Source: Limnomonas spitsbergensis
Taxonomy: Eukaryota > Chlorophyta > Chlorophyceae > Chlamydomonadales
Length of the DNA stretch: 64,000 bases
Reading direction: 5' to 3'
Assembly (NCBI GenBank): GCA_037349105.1
Contig: JAYJMM010000039.1
Location: forward strand, 248,001 to 312,000
The translations under genes were made by a program, and so were the position numbers. Positions within the stretch are counted from its first letter, which is position 1; every line of letters begins with the position of its first letter. The notes under the pieces were generated by a model that did not search any database, was not told the DNA's origin, and worked only from the letters and a program-made list of their open reading frames with translations. Positions 12,901 to 23,399 of the stretch are shown one piece after another.

Positions 12901-15900
12901 AGTGGGCAGGGTAAGGGGGACAGAGGGCAGGGTAAGGGGGGCAGAGGGCAGGGTAAGGGGGGCAGAGGGCAGGGTAAGGGGGGCAGAGGGCAGGGTAAGG
13001 GGGACAGAGGGCAGGGTAAGGGGTGCAGAGGGCAGGGTAAGGGGGGCAGAGGGCAGGGTTAGGGGGGCAGAGGGCAGGGTTAGGGGGGCAGAGGGCAGGG
13101 TTAGGGGGACAGAGGGCAGGGTAAGGGGGGCAGAGGGCAGGGTAAGGGGGGGCAGAGGGCAGGGTAAGGGGGGCAGAGGGCAGGGTGAGGGGGGCAGAGG
13201 GCAGGGTAAGGGGGGCAGAGGGCAGGGTAAGGGGGGCAGAGGGCAGGGTAAGGGGGGCAGAGGGCAGGGTAAGGGGGGGCAGAGGGCAGGGTAAGGGGGG
13301 CAGAGGGCAGGGTAAGGGGGACAGAGGGCAGGGTAAGGGGGGCAGAGGGCAGGGTAAGGGGGGCAGAGGGCAGGGTAAGGGGGGCAGAGGGCAGGGTAAG
13401 GGGGGCAGAGGGCAGGGTAAGGGGGGCAGAGGGCAGGGTAAGGGGGGGCAGAGGGCAGGGTAAGGGGGGCAGAGGGCAGGGTAAGGGGGCAGAGGGCAGG
13501 GTAAGGGGGGCAGAGGGCAGGGTAAGGGGGGCAGAGGGCAGGGTAAGGAGGGGCAGAGGGCAGGGTAAGGGGGACAGAGGGCAGGGTAAGGGGGGCAGAG
13601 GGCAGGGTAAGGGGGGCAGAGGGCAGGGTAAGGGGGACAGAGCGCAGGGTAAGGGGGGCAGAGGGCAGGGTAAGGGGGGCAGAGGGCAGGGTAAGGGGGA
13701 CAGAGGGCAGGGTAAGGGGGGCAGAGGGCAGGGTAAGGGGGGCAGAGGGCAGGGTAAGGGGGGCAGAGGGCAGGGTAAGGGGGGCAGAGGGCAGGGTAGG
13801 GGGGGGCAGAGGGCAGGGTAAGGGGGACAGAGGGCAGGGTAAGGGGGACAGAGGGCAGGGTAAGGGGGACAGAGGGCAGGGTAAGGGGGACAGAGGGCAG
13901 GGTAAGGGGGACAGAGGGCAGGGTAAGGGGGACAGAGCGCAGGGTAACAGGGGCAGAGGGCAGTGTAACAGGGGCAGGGGGCAGTGAACTCCGGCGTACA
14001 AGGATCGTGTGGCTGCTCCAGGTGCAAGAAAGGTGCTGAGGGCCAAGGGGTGCAAGTGCGGGAGGGGAGTTAAGTACAAAGGAGTGCACGGGGGGGGTTA
14101 AGGGTTTAGGGGTACAGGGTGGGTGGGTAAAGTTTTAGGGGTGCAGGGGGGGGGGTAAGGTTTTAGGGGTACAGCGTGGGTGGGTAAGATTTTAGGGGTG
14201 CAGGGGGCGGTAAGGTTCTAGGGGTTCAGGGGGGGGGTAGGGTTTAGGGGTGCAGGATGTAAGGATCTCCCTGCTGGGCGGGATCTGATGATCTCCAGGG
14301 ACTCGGCAGACTGGGGGACATCAGCTCGTCTGGATGGATCTGAAAGCCTTGAGGGCAAGTACTTTGTGCGCCCTGCCTGCCTCTGCTTGCTGCAGCTATT
14401 TTTGAATGGTAATGTGCCAATATGGCTGTGGTTGGTCCTTCCGCCCGACCCTCCCTGCTGCCGCTGCTTTTGAGTCGCAATGTTTCAACATGGCTGTGGC
14501 TGGTTCCCCCTCCCCACTCTCTCAACCCTAAACTCTAAAACCTAAACCCTAACCCCCTCCTCCCTCCCTGCTGCAGCTGCTGTCCAATGACGATGCAGGA
14601 GTGGCTGGATCAGCAGCCGGGGCGCTGCAGAATGTGTCTCGGGAGCTGGCCAGCAGACAGCTCATACGGTGCGGAGCAGGGGGGAGGGGTGGATTTCAAT
14701 CTGGAGTGATGGGAGCTGGCCAGCACACAGCTCATATGGTGCGCAAGAGGAGGGCAATTTGAATTTGAATTTGGAGAGACTGGCGCTGGCCATCAGAAAG
14801 CTGTTTTTTTGAGAAAGAGGAGGGTGGGGTAGATTTCAAATTAAATTCTCGGAGATGGACGCTGGCCAGCAGTCTGCTCATTCGGTGTGATAGAGGGGAT
14901 GGTATCAACTTGTATATCAACTTGTGTATCAACTTGATACTGGGATGGTATCAACTTGTGTATCAACTTGATACTGGGATGGTATCAACTTGTGTATCAA
15001 CTTGATACTGGGATGGTATCAACTTGTGTATCAACTTGTGTATCAACTTGATACTGGGATGGTATCAACTTGTGTATCAACTTGATACTGGGATGGTATC
15101 AACTTGTGTATCAACTTGTGTATCAACTTGTTAGAGCTGCTGAGTAACATCAGATGGGGGCTGTGCAGGAGAGAGGGCATGCTGTGCGGTACAAGGGAAG
15201 AAAGGAGTTTGTTGGAGCTCATTTTTAAGTTCAAATTTGACAAGATGAGAGCCGGCCAGCAGTCAACTTTCGCGATGGGAAAGAGTGGGCAGTTTGATTT
15301 CAAATTGATGCTGGCGTTCCAATATGAGGATGCTACTCGTAGGTATTCGATTTCAATTAAATTATGTGTGGTTCACATTTAGACCTGGCACATTTCCTGC
15401 GAAGCCGTATTCTGTTGTTTTTCAATTTCGAAATCAAACGGCAGCGCTTTGTGCCCTTGTTTGAAACGAAACCGCTGTGTTGTACGTTGTGTTTCGTAGT
15501 TTAAATCAAACCGCCGTTTGTGCTGCGGCTTTCAACCAAAACAACCTTTGCTGTGTGTGCTGTATGCCGTGTTTTAACATCAAACCGTCGAGTGCTGCAC
15601 GCTCTGAGTTCTGTCGATTGAAATCAAACCGCTGTTTGCTGTACCTGCTGTGCGCCGTAATTGCAAACCCAGCTGCTGTTTGCTGTGCATGTTGTCTGCC
15701 TTAATTTATAAACCCGACCGCTGTTAACAGTACATGCTGCATGCCAAACCACTGTGCGCTCTATGTTCTACATGATGTGATTCAAGCCAAACTGCCATGT
15801 TCTACGTGACGTGATTCCAAGCCAAACCGCCATGTTCTACGTGACGTGATTCCAAGCCAAACCGCCATGTTCTACGTGACGTGATTCCAAGCCAAACCGC

Positions 15901-18900
15901 CATGTTCTACGTGACGTGATTCCAAGCCAAACCGCCATGTTCTACGTAACGTGATTTCAAGCCAAACCGCCATGTTCTACGTGATGTGATTACAAGCCAA
16001 ACCGCTGTGTCTACGTGACGTGATTTCAAGCCAAACCGCTACCGTATGCTCTACTTGCTGTTTTCGTGGTTTCTAACTATACCGCTGTGTGTCATCATGT
16101 GCAGGGAGATGGATGCAGTGCCGCCGCTAGCCCTGCTGCTGTCGAGCCAGGATGTTCACGCTCAGGTGGGGAGGGGTACACTACTCCACTGACCTAGTTG
16201 GAGGGGGGACGCGTACCCTGACCTCAATAAGGTTGTAGGAGGGGGGACTCGTACCCTGACCTCAATCAGTTTGTAGGAGGGGGGACTCGTACCCTGACCT
16301 CAATCAGGTTGTAGGAGGGGGGACTCGTACCCTGACCTTAATCAGTTTGTAGGAGGGGGGACTCGTACCCTGACCTCAATCAGTTTGTAGGAGGGGGGAC
16401 TCGTACCCTGACCTCAATCAGGTTGTAGGAGGGGGGACTCGTACCCTGACCTCAATCAGGTTGTAGGAGGGGGGACTTGTACCCTGACCTCAATCAGGTT
16501 GTAGGAGGGGGCACTCGTAACCTGACCTTAATCAGGTTGTAGGAGGGGGGACTTGTACCCAGACCTCAATCAGGTTGTAGGAGGGGGCACTCGTACCCTG
16601 TCCTCAATCAGGTTGTAGGAGGGGGGACTCGTACCCTGACCTTAATCAGTTTTATAGGAGGGGGGACTCGTACCCTGTCCTCAATCAGGTTGTAGGAGGG
16701 GGGACTCGTACCCTGACCTCAATCAGGTTGTAGGAGGGGGGACTCGGACCCTGACCTTAATCAGGTTGTAGGAGGGGGGACTCGTACCCTGACCTCAATC
16801 AGGTTGTAGGAGGGGGGACTCGTACCCTGACCTCAATCAGGTTGTAGGAGGGGGGACTCGTACCCTGACCTCAATCAGGTTGTAGGAGGGGGGACTCATA
16901 CCCTGACCTCAATCAGGTTGTAGGAGGGGGGACTCGTACCCTGACCTTAATCAGGTTATAGGAGGAGGGACTCGTACCCTGACTTCAATCAGGTTGTAGG
17001 AGGGGGGACTCATACCCTGACCTCAGTCAGGTTGTAGGAGGGGGGACTCGTACCCTGACCTCAATCAGGTTGTAGGAGGGGGGACTCGTACCCTGACCTT
17101 AATCAGGTTGTAGGAGGGGGGACTCGTACCCTGACCTCAATCAGGTTGTAGGAGGGGGGACTCGTACCCTGACCCCAATCAGGTTGTAGGAGGGGGGACT
17201 CGTACCCTGACCTCAATCAGGTTGTAGGAGGGGGGACTCATACCCTGACCTCAATCAGGTTGTAGGAGGGGGGACTCGTACCCTGACCTTAATCAGGTTA
17301 TAGGAGGAGGGACTCGTACCCTGACCTCAATCAGGTTGTAGGAGGGGGCACTCATACCCTGACCTCAGTCAGGTTGTAGGAGGGGGGACTCGTACCCTGA
17401 CCTCAATCAGGTTGTAGGAGGGGGGACTCGTACCCTGACCTTAATCAGGTTGTAGGAGGGGGGACTCGTACCCTGACCTCAATCAGGTTGTAGGAGGGGG
17501 GACTCGTACCCTGACCTCAATCAGGTTGTAGGAGGGGGGACTCGTACCCTGACCTCAATCAGGTTGTAGGAGGGGGGACTCATACCCTGACCTCAATCAG
17601 GTTGTAGGAGGGGGGACTCGTACCCTGACCTTAATCAGGTTATAGGAGGAGGGACTCGTACCCTGACCTCAATCAGGTTGTAGGAGGGGGCACTCGTACC
17701 CTGACCTCAATCAGTTTGTAGTAGGGGGGACTCGTACCCTGACCTTAATCAGGTTGTAGGAGGGGGGACTGGTACCCTGACCTCAGTCAGGTTGTAGGAG
17801 GGGGGACTCGTACCCTGACCTCAATCAGGTTGTAGGAGGGGGCACTCGTACCCTGACCTCAATCAGTTTGTAGGAGGGGGGACTCGTACCCTGACCTCAA
17901 TCAGGTTGTAGGAGGGGGGACTCGTACCCTGACCTCAATCAGGTTGTAGGAGGGGGGACTCGTACCCTGACCTCAATCAGGTTGTAGGAGGGGGGACTGG
18001 GGGCGGGTGGGCGTGCGGTGTTAGGAGCGCGGTCAAGGAAGCGGGGACTATGGGCGTCATTCCATGGCGGGAGCATCCCAAAACCCCATCTAGGGATTCA
18101 GAAATGTGCATTAAATTAGAGACGTGTTGTTGAACTGGTCTCCTTTATGTTAACCCCCTTCAGTGATGTTGAGAGATGCAGTGGAACACGAGGGCCCAGT
18201 GTATCCTCTGTTGTATAGGGCTTTGACCTCCCCAAGAGGTGGACATAAAACTAAATGCCCAAACGAAGTGAGCAACTAAGAAAATTAAACTATACGCTGA
18301 TAGAGCAGAACCGTATGATTGAATAACTTCCATACAATCATGCATTCACGCCAGTGCTTAGGAAGGAACAGGGCTGGCAGTGTTCATATTAGAGGCCTTC
18401 AGCTACATTTCAGCCACACTCCGGCCTGGGGATGCAGGTTTTGCCAGGCATGCTGTTTGGGCCCCCGGCCGAAGGACGGTCAAGGTTTGGGGCCAATCAG
18501 GCCTTTGGCGGCCGCGGAGCGACCTGATTAACGTGTTTTTTGGTATTCAGTACCTATTTAAAAAATACTGAGGGCTGGGGAGGAGATGGAGCCTCCATAA
18601 CACTTGCTCAAGTAGGCATGTCCCTGACAGGTGTGATAAGCGTGGATTATCCGGGGTCAGGGCTGGGCTGTCAAGCTGGGCGCCTGTCTTCTAATGGATT
18701 ACACCGAGACCCTCCTCTCCTATTTCCAATCGGAAATCTTCATATCCACCGCACTTGCCCTCACACACATTCACACACATTCATACACTTTCATACACAG
18801 CCCTCCCCAGGACCTGGCAGCCGGCCCGCCCTCTCACTCTCACACCTAGGTGGATGATTATGCACCTCAGGGCCATGCTCAAAAAGGCTCGGTCCTCGTG

Positions 18901-19252
18901 GGTACGTAACTGTTTGGTGGGGAGGGGGAACTGTTAGGAAAGAAAGAAAGGGGGGGGGGATAGGTAAGACACAGATTAAAAACTGATAAATATTGGCAGT
19001 CGGAGCAGAGAGTCAAAGGAATCCCCCGCACACACATCCCTGACTAATAGGTGTGCGCTCCACACTTCCTCACACACTCATCCTCAGGTATGCGCCGCGG
19101 GAGCCTTGCTGAACATCTTGGGGCCGGAGATGGAGGGTGGGCTGCATGGGCCGCGTGCGGACCGGAGGTCATTGGGCCGTATCATGGCGCTGGTCATGGC
19201 CTCGTCCATGGTGTTTGATGGAGTGTTTGAAAAGAGGCCAGAGATTGTCTAG
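3914..19252 (+). CDS. Armadillo-repeat protein, nine exons, 335 residues
   Basis: Exons: 3914-3937, 4045-4262, 5052-5166, 6269-6385, 6857-6937, 7562-7696, 14577-14668, 16105-16165, 19088-19252. Every junction keeps phase and the sum is 336 codons including TAG. Intron 1 has an ideal GTAAGT donor. Intron 3 uses a GC donor (GAG|GCAAGT). After a charged N-terminus ([13 protein letters not shown]), armadillo helices run through the protein: [72 protein letters not shown] and [12 protein letters not shown], about six repeats. Such folds are protein-binding scaffolds; nothing identifies a partner or subfamily. Exons are about 1 kb of a 15.3-kb gene; the rest is mostly tandem repeat, including a 6.9-kb sixth intron. 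Confidence 0.8.
4263..4760 (+). repeat. Degenerate GCATGCTGCATGG repeat starting at a donor
   Basis: From the exon 2 donor (AAG|GTGCATGCTGCATGGC) onwards, intron 2 carries repeated, diverged copies of a unit with the words GCATGCTGCATGG and TGTTCTGTGGAACAGCAT. The first unit is the donor itself. Confidence 0.65.
5161..5440 (+). repeat. Repeated copies of the exon 3 GC-donor junction
   Basis: The true junction GCTGCAGAG|GCAAGTGCAG is followed by diverged copies near 5306 (GAAGAGGCAGGTGCAGAGCT), 5368 (CAAGCAAGTGCACAGTTGGG) and 5420 (GCTGCAGAGGCAGGCTC). They retain exon-end bases as well as intron bases. Confidence 0.6.
5600..5715 (+). repeat. AACCAGGCAGCAGGAG short tandem repeat
   Basis: Four imperfect copies of a unit of roughly 30 bp built on AACCAGGCAGCAGGAG(G/A)TTTT lie in intron 3 of the armadillo gene. 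Confidence 0.7.
5985..6268 (+). repeat. Diverged copies of the exon 4 acceptor region
   Basis: The acceptor and exon start (ACAG|GGTGCAAATGTCCTGC) are preceded by look-alikes: AAGGTGCTGAACCTGGTTCC, GTCCAAGACCTGGCTGCAAC and TAGGGTGCAAACTCTGTTGC. They are interspersed with TGTCTGCTGCCCATG words that also flank the true acceptor. Confidence 0.5.
6386..6515 (+). repeat. Diverged copy of the exon 4 donor
   Basis: The true end (ATCCAGATCTGCAG|GTGCGAGGGG) is echoed near 6414 by ATTCAGACCTGCAGGTGTGAGGG, with a weaker third copy (GGATTCAGAGTCAAGACC) near 6500. Confidence 0.5.
6745..6856 (+). repeat. Duplicated exon 5 acceptor
   Basis: The 3' splice site GTGTGTGCGGATGCAG|GCCAATGCTG is preceded about 75 bp upstream by GTGTGTGCGGATGCAGGGGTCAATGCTGG, including bases that correspond to the exon start. 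Confidence 0.6.
7727..13975 (+). repeat. 6.2-kb array of a ~21-bp donor-like unit
   Basis: About 290 copies of a unit built on GGGCAGAGGGCAGGGTAAG fill intron 6 of the armadillo gene, starting some 30 bp after its donor (GCAG|GTGCGGG). Variants at the TAA/TTA/TGA position and GGGGGACAG units alternate. Each unit carries GGGTAAGG, close to a 5' splice site. Long reading frames on either strand (for example 11191-14079, minus) come from stop-free units, not from genes. A block of about 1.93 kb is repeated within it. Confidence 0.95.
14040..14265 (+). repeat. Telomere-like TTTTAGGGG repeats inside an intron
   Basis: Five to six units of the form GGTAAGGTTTTAGGGGTACAG, about 40-50 bp each, follow the big array. 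TTTTAGGG is the telomeric word of Chlamydomonas and relatives, but the units are too long and diverged to be a telomere. Confidence 0.6.
14669..14893 (+). repeat. Copies of the exon 7 end and donor
   Basis: Exon 7 ends GAGCTGGCCAGCAGACAGCTCATACG|GTGCGG (split here for length: GAGCTGGCCAGCAGAC then AGCTCATACG). Diverged copies follow near 14710 (GAGCTGGCCAGCACACAGCT, CATATGGTGCGC), 14785 (GCGCTGGCCATCAGAAAGCT) and 14860 (ACGCTGGCCAGCAGTCTGCT, CATTCGGTGTG). A further echo near 15247 reads GAGCCGGCCAGCAGTCAAC. Confidence 0.7.
14896..15132 (+). repeat. 34-bp tandem repeat (ATCAACTTG words)
   Basis: About seven units of GATGGTATCAACTTGTGT / ATCAACTTGATACTGG, some with an extra TGTATCAACT insert, lie in intron 7 of the armadillo gene. 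Confidence 0.9.
15765..16045 (+). repeat. 35-bp tandem repeat (AAGCCAAACCGCC)
   Basis: Eight units built on CCAAGCCAAACCGCCATG and TTCTACGTGACGTGATT lead up to the exon 8 acceptor. Weaker AAATCAAACCGC words extend upstream to about 15430. Confidence 0.9.
16195..18000 (+). repeat. 38-bp tandem array in intron 8
   Basis: About 47 copies of a unit with GTTGTAGGAGGGGGGACTCG then TACCCTGACCTCAATCAG start within about 40 bp of the exon 8 donor. Each unit contains a branch-site-like CTGAC closely followed by CAG. Blocks with shared variants (TTAATCAGG, CATACCCTG) recur, showing that multi-unit segments were duplicated. Confidence 0.95.
18391..18560 (+). mobile_element. Short dispersed repeat, copy 2
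   Basis: AGGCCTTCAGCTACATTTCA starts the copy and GGCCTTTGGCGGCCGCGGAG lies near its end, matching 392-560 along the whole length with scattered changes. It sits in intron 8 of the armadillo gene. Confidence 0.6.
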
Positions 19253-19913
19253 AGTTGTCAGATGTGTGTGTACAGTTTTGTTTTCTATCCAAGCGTTGTA
19301 CGAGAGCAGTGCGCTGCGCAGGATTGAAGGTGTTGGTGCTGTGCCTCAAGTGCAGATGTTGGGTAGGAGCGAAGTATGGACCCAAGATGTCTATGAATTC
19401 ATACTTTAGCCACTAGCCAGCCGGGCCACACGCAGGCAGGCTTCAGACATTCGTTTTCATTCGTCCTATGGTGAGCTTAAGTCATGACTCAGGTTTCTCT
19501 GAAATCATTTTTGTTAAGTCCACTGGGCGCCAAGAAGAACGGCTAAGAAGAGGTGCTATCTCTCTGCTGTTCTCAGATCCATGACAAATGACCCAGTACA
19601 GCCATGTTTCTCACCGCCGGCTGTTCTTCGTCGGACTTCGGGTTTTTAAAGCCCAGGGTGTACCTAGACGGTACATGGGACTTGCAACTTCAACCCAATG
19701 GGGATGATATCCCGAGTGATATAGGGGCTGTCTCTTCCCAACCTCTTTCCCTCCTCTGGGATGTCAATAACGTTGCACATAATTCCTCAGTGATGTCAAT
19801 AACGTTGCACATCCTTCCTCTGGGATGTGCAACTGTTCTCTTTCAGGGCTGGGGGACCCACCTCCTGGACAGGCGGAAAACCTGACTATCGTTGTAAAAA
19901 AAAAACGTATTGT

Positions 19914-20160
19914 TTTGGACTCAAAGATGTGTCGCCCAGGGGGTGTCGCCTCAGGTTGAATGCCCTGGATAGCGCACTCTTTGCATCAGCCTTCACCCTG
20001 GAGTCAAAGACCTGACCCCTCTGGCCACGTGTGCTAAATTGGTGATTTTAGGTGACCCAGCCAGCCCGTCTTGTGACCGTTACCTATTCTGGTTTTCGTG
20101 ATATTTTTGCTGAAGCAAAATATGCATCAAACATGATGCTCCATGCGCTGGATGCAAAAA
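19914..20160 (+). pseudogene. Remnant of an LRR-gene 3' end
   Basis: The segment aligns with the last part of the F-box/LRR gene (24470-24710). AAAGATGTGTCGCC, GGAGTCAAAGACCTGACCCC and GCCAGCCCG(T)GTTGTGAC words appear in the same order, and the 3' flank (GCATCAAACATGATGCTCCA) is shared. The frame is broken and upstream repeats are missing, so it is a truncated duplicate. Confidence 0.65.
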
Positions 20161-20349
20161 CCGTCGCAACTAAGTACATCGGACCATGTCAGGTACTTTG
20201 ATGTTAAGAGCCCCACTTAAACTCCTACCCTCAGTTCATGCGGTGTCTATATTTCATTTTAAATCACAGCCCGTTTGTGACAAGCTGGCATTGAAGTGCT
20301 AATGGCACCACGTCTATGGGACACATTGAAGTGTGAACGCGGTTGGTTA

Positions 20350-20592
20350 TCATATAAAGGCAATCAATCTCAAGCTTGGAAATTTGTTGAACAAATTAAC
20401 TTGGGACTGGGCATCTGGAAGGCTTTCCCTGTGTGTCCGCTGAGACCATTTTGCACGAGAATCCAAAGAAAGGACCGTTGCTGTAGAGTTGACCACATCG
20501 CATAAGATGTGGCTGGTTGCCCGTTTTGAAACCTTGCCATCAAGCTTGGAGATGATGGTAGCCAGCACATCCGGCGGGAGGTCCAGGAGGCC
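20350..20592 (-). pseudogene. F-box-like fragment, minus strand
   Basis: On the minus strand LLDLPPDVLATIISKLDGK is followed by an open stretch of about 60 residues that aligns with the F-box region of the gene at 23400. It stops just inside a duplicated flanking block, and no LRR part follows. Upstream of it, the acceptor and first exon bases have been amplified into the array at 20574-20975. Reading: a truncated paralogue. Confidence 0.6.
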
Positions 20593-20975
20593 TGGGTTAG
20601 GGGTTAGGCGGGAGGTCCAGGTGGCCTGGGTTAGGGGTGAGGCGGGAGGTCCAGGAGGCCTGAGTGGGTGAGGGACTGAGGGGTGAGGGGTGAGGGGTTA
20701 GGCGGGAGGTCCGGGAGGCCTGGGTTAGGGGTGAGGGGTTAGGGGTGAGGGGTTAGGCGGGAGGTCCAGGAGGCCTGGTTTAGGGTTTAGGGGTGAGGGG
20801 TGAGGGGCTAGGCGGGAGGTCCAGGAGGCCTGGGTCAGGGGCTATGGGTGAGGGGTTAGGCGGGAGGTCCAGGAGGCCTGGGTTAGGGTTTAGGGGTTAG
20901 GCGGGAGGTCCAGGAGGCCTGGGTTAGGGTTTAGGGGTGAGGGGGTAGGCGGGAGGTCCAGGAGGCCTGGGGGGG
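20574..20975 (-). repeat. Nine tandem copies of an F-box exon acceptor
   Basis: On the minus strand each unit reads CCTAACCCAG|GCCTCCTGGACCTCCCGCC: a branch-site-like CTAAC, a CAG acceptor and the first 19 bases of the F-box exon. The intact gene has GCAG|GCCTCATGGACCTCCCGCC. The last unit runs on into the F-box fragment at 20592-20350. Confidence 0.75.
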
Positions 20976-22695
20976 GGGCGGCGGTGAAAATAAATAATCA
21001 GGCAACGGTATCTGCATCGTTTTTATAGTTCTCCGCCCACAGACTGTGTAAACATCAAATTTGGACATCTGAGACTAGGTGAGACTGCATTTTACGCGTG
21101 CCCGCTACACCGCTGGCATAATTTAATGGAGTCGCATGCTCATCGGTAGCCTGCCTGCCTGTAGTGAATGTGGTGGAAAGGACAAGATAGCTTACTACTG
21201 TAAGTACCTGGACATGATTTCGTGGAAGGACTGTTTCGAGGCAGACGGTGGTTTGATAATAACCACCGTTAATCAGTGCCTGGGGATGTATGAAGTCCGT
21301 AACGTAGGTAGCCCTTCATTCCTTCTTTCCAACATACACATGCATGCCTCGCTCCGTCTACCGCACTACTCTGCACGCACGCATTTCACGGAATGACGCG
21401 ATCTTCACGGAATCTATCAAGTCAGCTATCTTGCTCGACCTACATCAAAACAGTGCTCGAACATCTCAAACTCAAGATCTTCGGTAAGACTTTTCTAGAG
21501 TCACCAAAAACGTTTATGGATGGCCGACTGTTATTGTTGTTCATTCTATATTTGCATGCCACCAGGCAACAGCATGCAGGTTGGTGATGTACTGATGTTG
21601 ATTGATTGTTTACCACTCAGCCTTCCCCCATATCTCCGAAGCCATAATTGAGGTAGGGGAGCACTCATGCATGCAGTGATTTCCTTCTTTCTCTGTGTGT
21701 TGATCATGCTGCATGCATCGAGGTTTTGGTCTCTACCAACCTGATAAGTACGACCCAAGCAAGCAAAGCAGGCCAGGCATGCAAGCAAGCTTCATTCACA
21801 CCCCTGCTGAATTCACACTATGCTATCAATGTAATCATACAAGAAGATAATGCGAGTTGCTTCTTATTATGAAGTTCTCGCTGGCTCCCTTGATGCATGC
21901 ATGCATGCATGCATGCCCGTAAGTCCACGACCTGTTAGTTGGCTGACTGACGTGTTCTTTTGCATATGCAGGCCAGGAGTCTCAAGCGGGAGCAGATCAG
22001 ACTGGTGGGTAATTGAACGTTTGTATGTTAGGGACAAATGCATAAGCCTTTAAAGGCTACTGAACTAGGTATCAGCCGTGTTTTATCCGGTTTGGGCGTG
22101 GACGTGGATTTCGCCGTGGACTAAGTTGTTTCCTTAACTCTCGTGCCATTAGGAGAAGGCCAGCAGTTGTGTGTCTGTCTGTGCCATAAAATCAGATAGG
22201 GTACCCCTCAAAAACTCAATTTAAAATTTTCGTCGCGCAGCCAAAAATAGTTTTAAAACGGCTTTACAGTGGCAAATTTTTTGCAGATCCTTCACAATTT
22301 AACGCCGCGCATTAGGTAAAATAATATTAATTTCACCTGGCTGACACTCCGCGCAGCGTCAATTTTGAATTAATAGTAGCGCGCATCCAGGTCTGCGCAT
22401 CCCAATCATTGATAAATCTTTGCGCAAAGTCTACCCGATTTCACGGTTCTATGGCTGTCCACATGCCGGCTCTTGGACACATTGCATGCCAGCTTGTCAC
22501 TGGAGCTGCCCTTATTAGTGTTCCACTAAAAGCTTAAAATGATCAAACAAGAAAAAGGATCGTCGATTGACAGGTTAGCAATTTTATACTTGTTAGACTT
22601 GTAGAAAGAAATAGTAAACTACTACCGGTATTTCATTTTATTCATTCATTTATTTTAACAGTAAAACTACTGCCCACAGGGTCGCGAGGGTTCAA
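20976..22695. other. No gene recognised; simple repeats
   Basis: An open frame at 21136-21396 (CSECGGKDKIAYYC near its start) looks like a Cys-rich fragment but has no recognisable family or splice partners. A (TGCA)n run lies near 21893-21915. The remainder is AT-richer intergenic sequence. Confidence 0.35.
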
Positions 22696-22940
22696 GAAAC
22701 AGAGCAGTATGGCCACATGGGCCGAGGCCGCGTCCGCACCGTTACCATGTTAGACATGTGATGCTTGGATTGCTTGCATTCCTTCATAGGCGACCCGCCG
22801 ACCACTCAGGTGTGGCGCGGAGGCGCAGTCACTTGTGTGGGGCCATGTCATTAGCGTGGAGACTTAACGCTAGCGGTGGTTTGGTAGTTACTGGTAACAG
22901 TGTGGACGCGGCCACGGCCCAATGAAGCTGCACTGGTTCC
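22696..22940. mobile_element. MITE-like element with ~50-bp inverted ends
   Basis: The left end (words GGGCCGAGGCCGCGTCC, GCACCGTTACCA) and the right end (TGGTAACAGTGTGGACGCGG, CCACGGCCC) are imperfect reverse complements over about 50 bp, enclosing about 145 bp of non-coding DNA. One end recurs alone at 36713-36775. Confidence 0.6.
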
Positions 22941-23164
22941 TAAAAGCTAACGCCCCCTTGTGCCGCATTTTCCTTTCTTTCTTTCTGGCGACGGCTAGCC
23001 TCTTGTTCACTCAATGACTGAAATTGGCCGGGTGATAATCACACCATTCACACATTGTGTAACGGTTGCACCTCCTTGCCTCTCAATTATCAGCTGGTCC
23101 TTAAGTCAAGTGGCCCAATCTCTACATATGGTTTCAGAACATTGCCGCTTGGATGATGCTTGAT

Positions 23165-23395
23165 TGCCTGTGGCTGGGTGAATCAAACAATTCGAAAAGC
23201 CTGATGCACTGTTTGATTTCAACCCTCACACACACACGCACATCGGCTGGTGAATCAAATAATACGAAAAGCCTGATGCGCTGTTTGATTTCAACCCTCA
23301 CACACACACATTGGCTGGTGAATCAAAGTATTCGAAAAGCCTGATGCAATGTTTGAATTCATCCCCCCCCCACACACACGCATATTGGCTGCAGG
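23165..23395 (+). repeat. Three copies of the sequence preceding the F-box acceptor
   Basis: A unit of about 80 bp (GTGAATCAAA, TTCGAAAAGCCTGATGC, TGTTTGATTTCAACCC, then a CA-rich run and TTGGCTG) occurs three times. The last copy runs into the splice acceptor TTGGCTGCAG in front of the F-box ATG. Confidence 0.85.
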
Positions 23396-23399
23396 CCTC

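Noticed and set aside
11191..14079. 962-, 642- and 308-codon minus-strand frames of Pro/Leu/Cys repeats
   Set aside because: They follow the stop-free 21-bp array inside the armadillo intron; no splice sites or conserved protein features.
7727..18000. CRISPR-like array
   Set aside because: Units are contiguous without unique spacers, in a eukaryotic intron.
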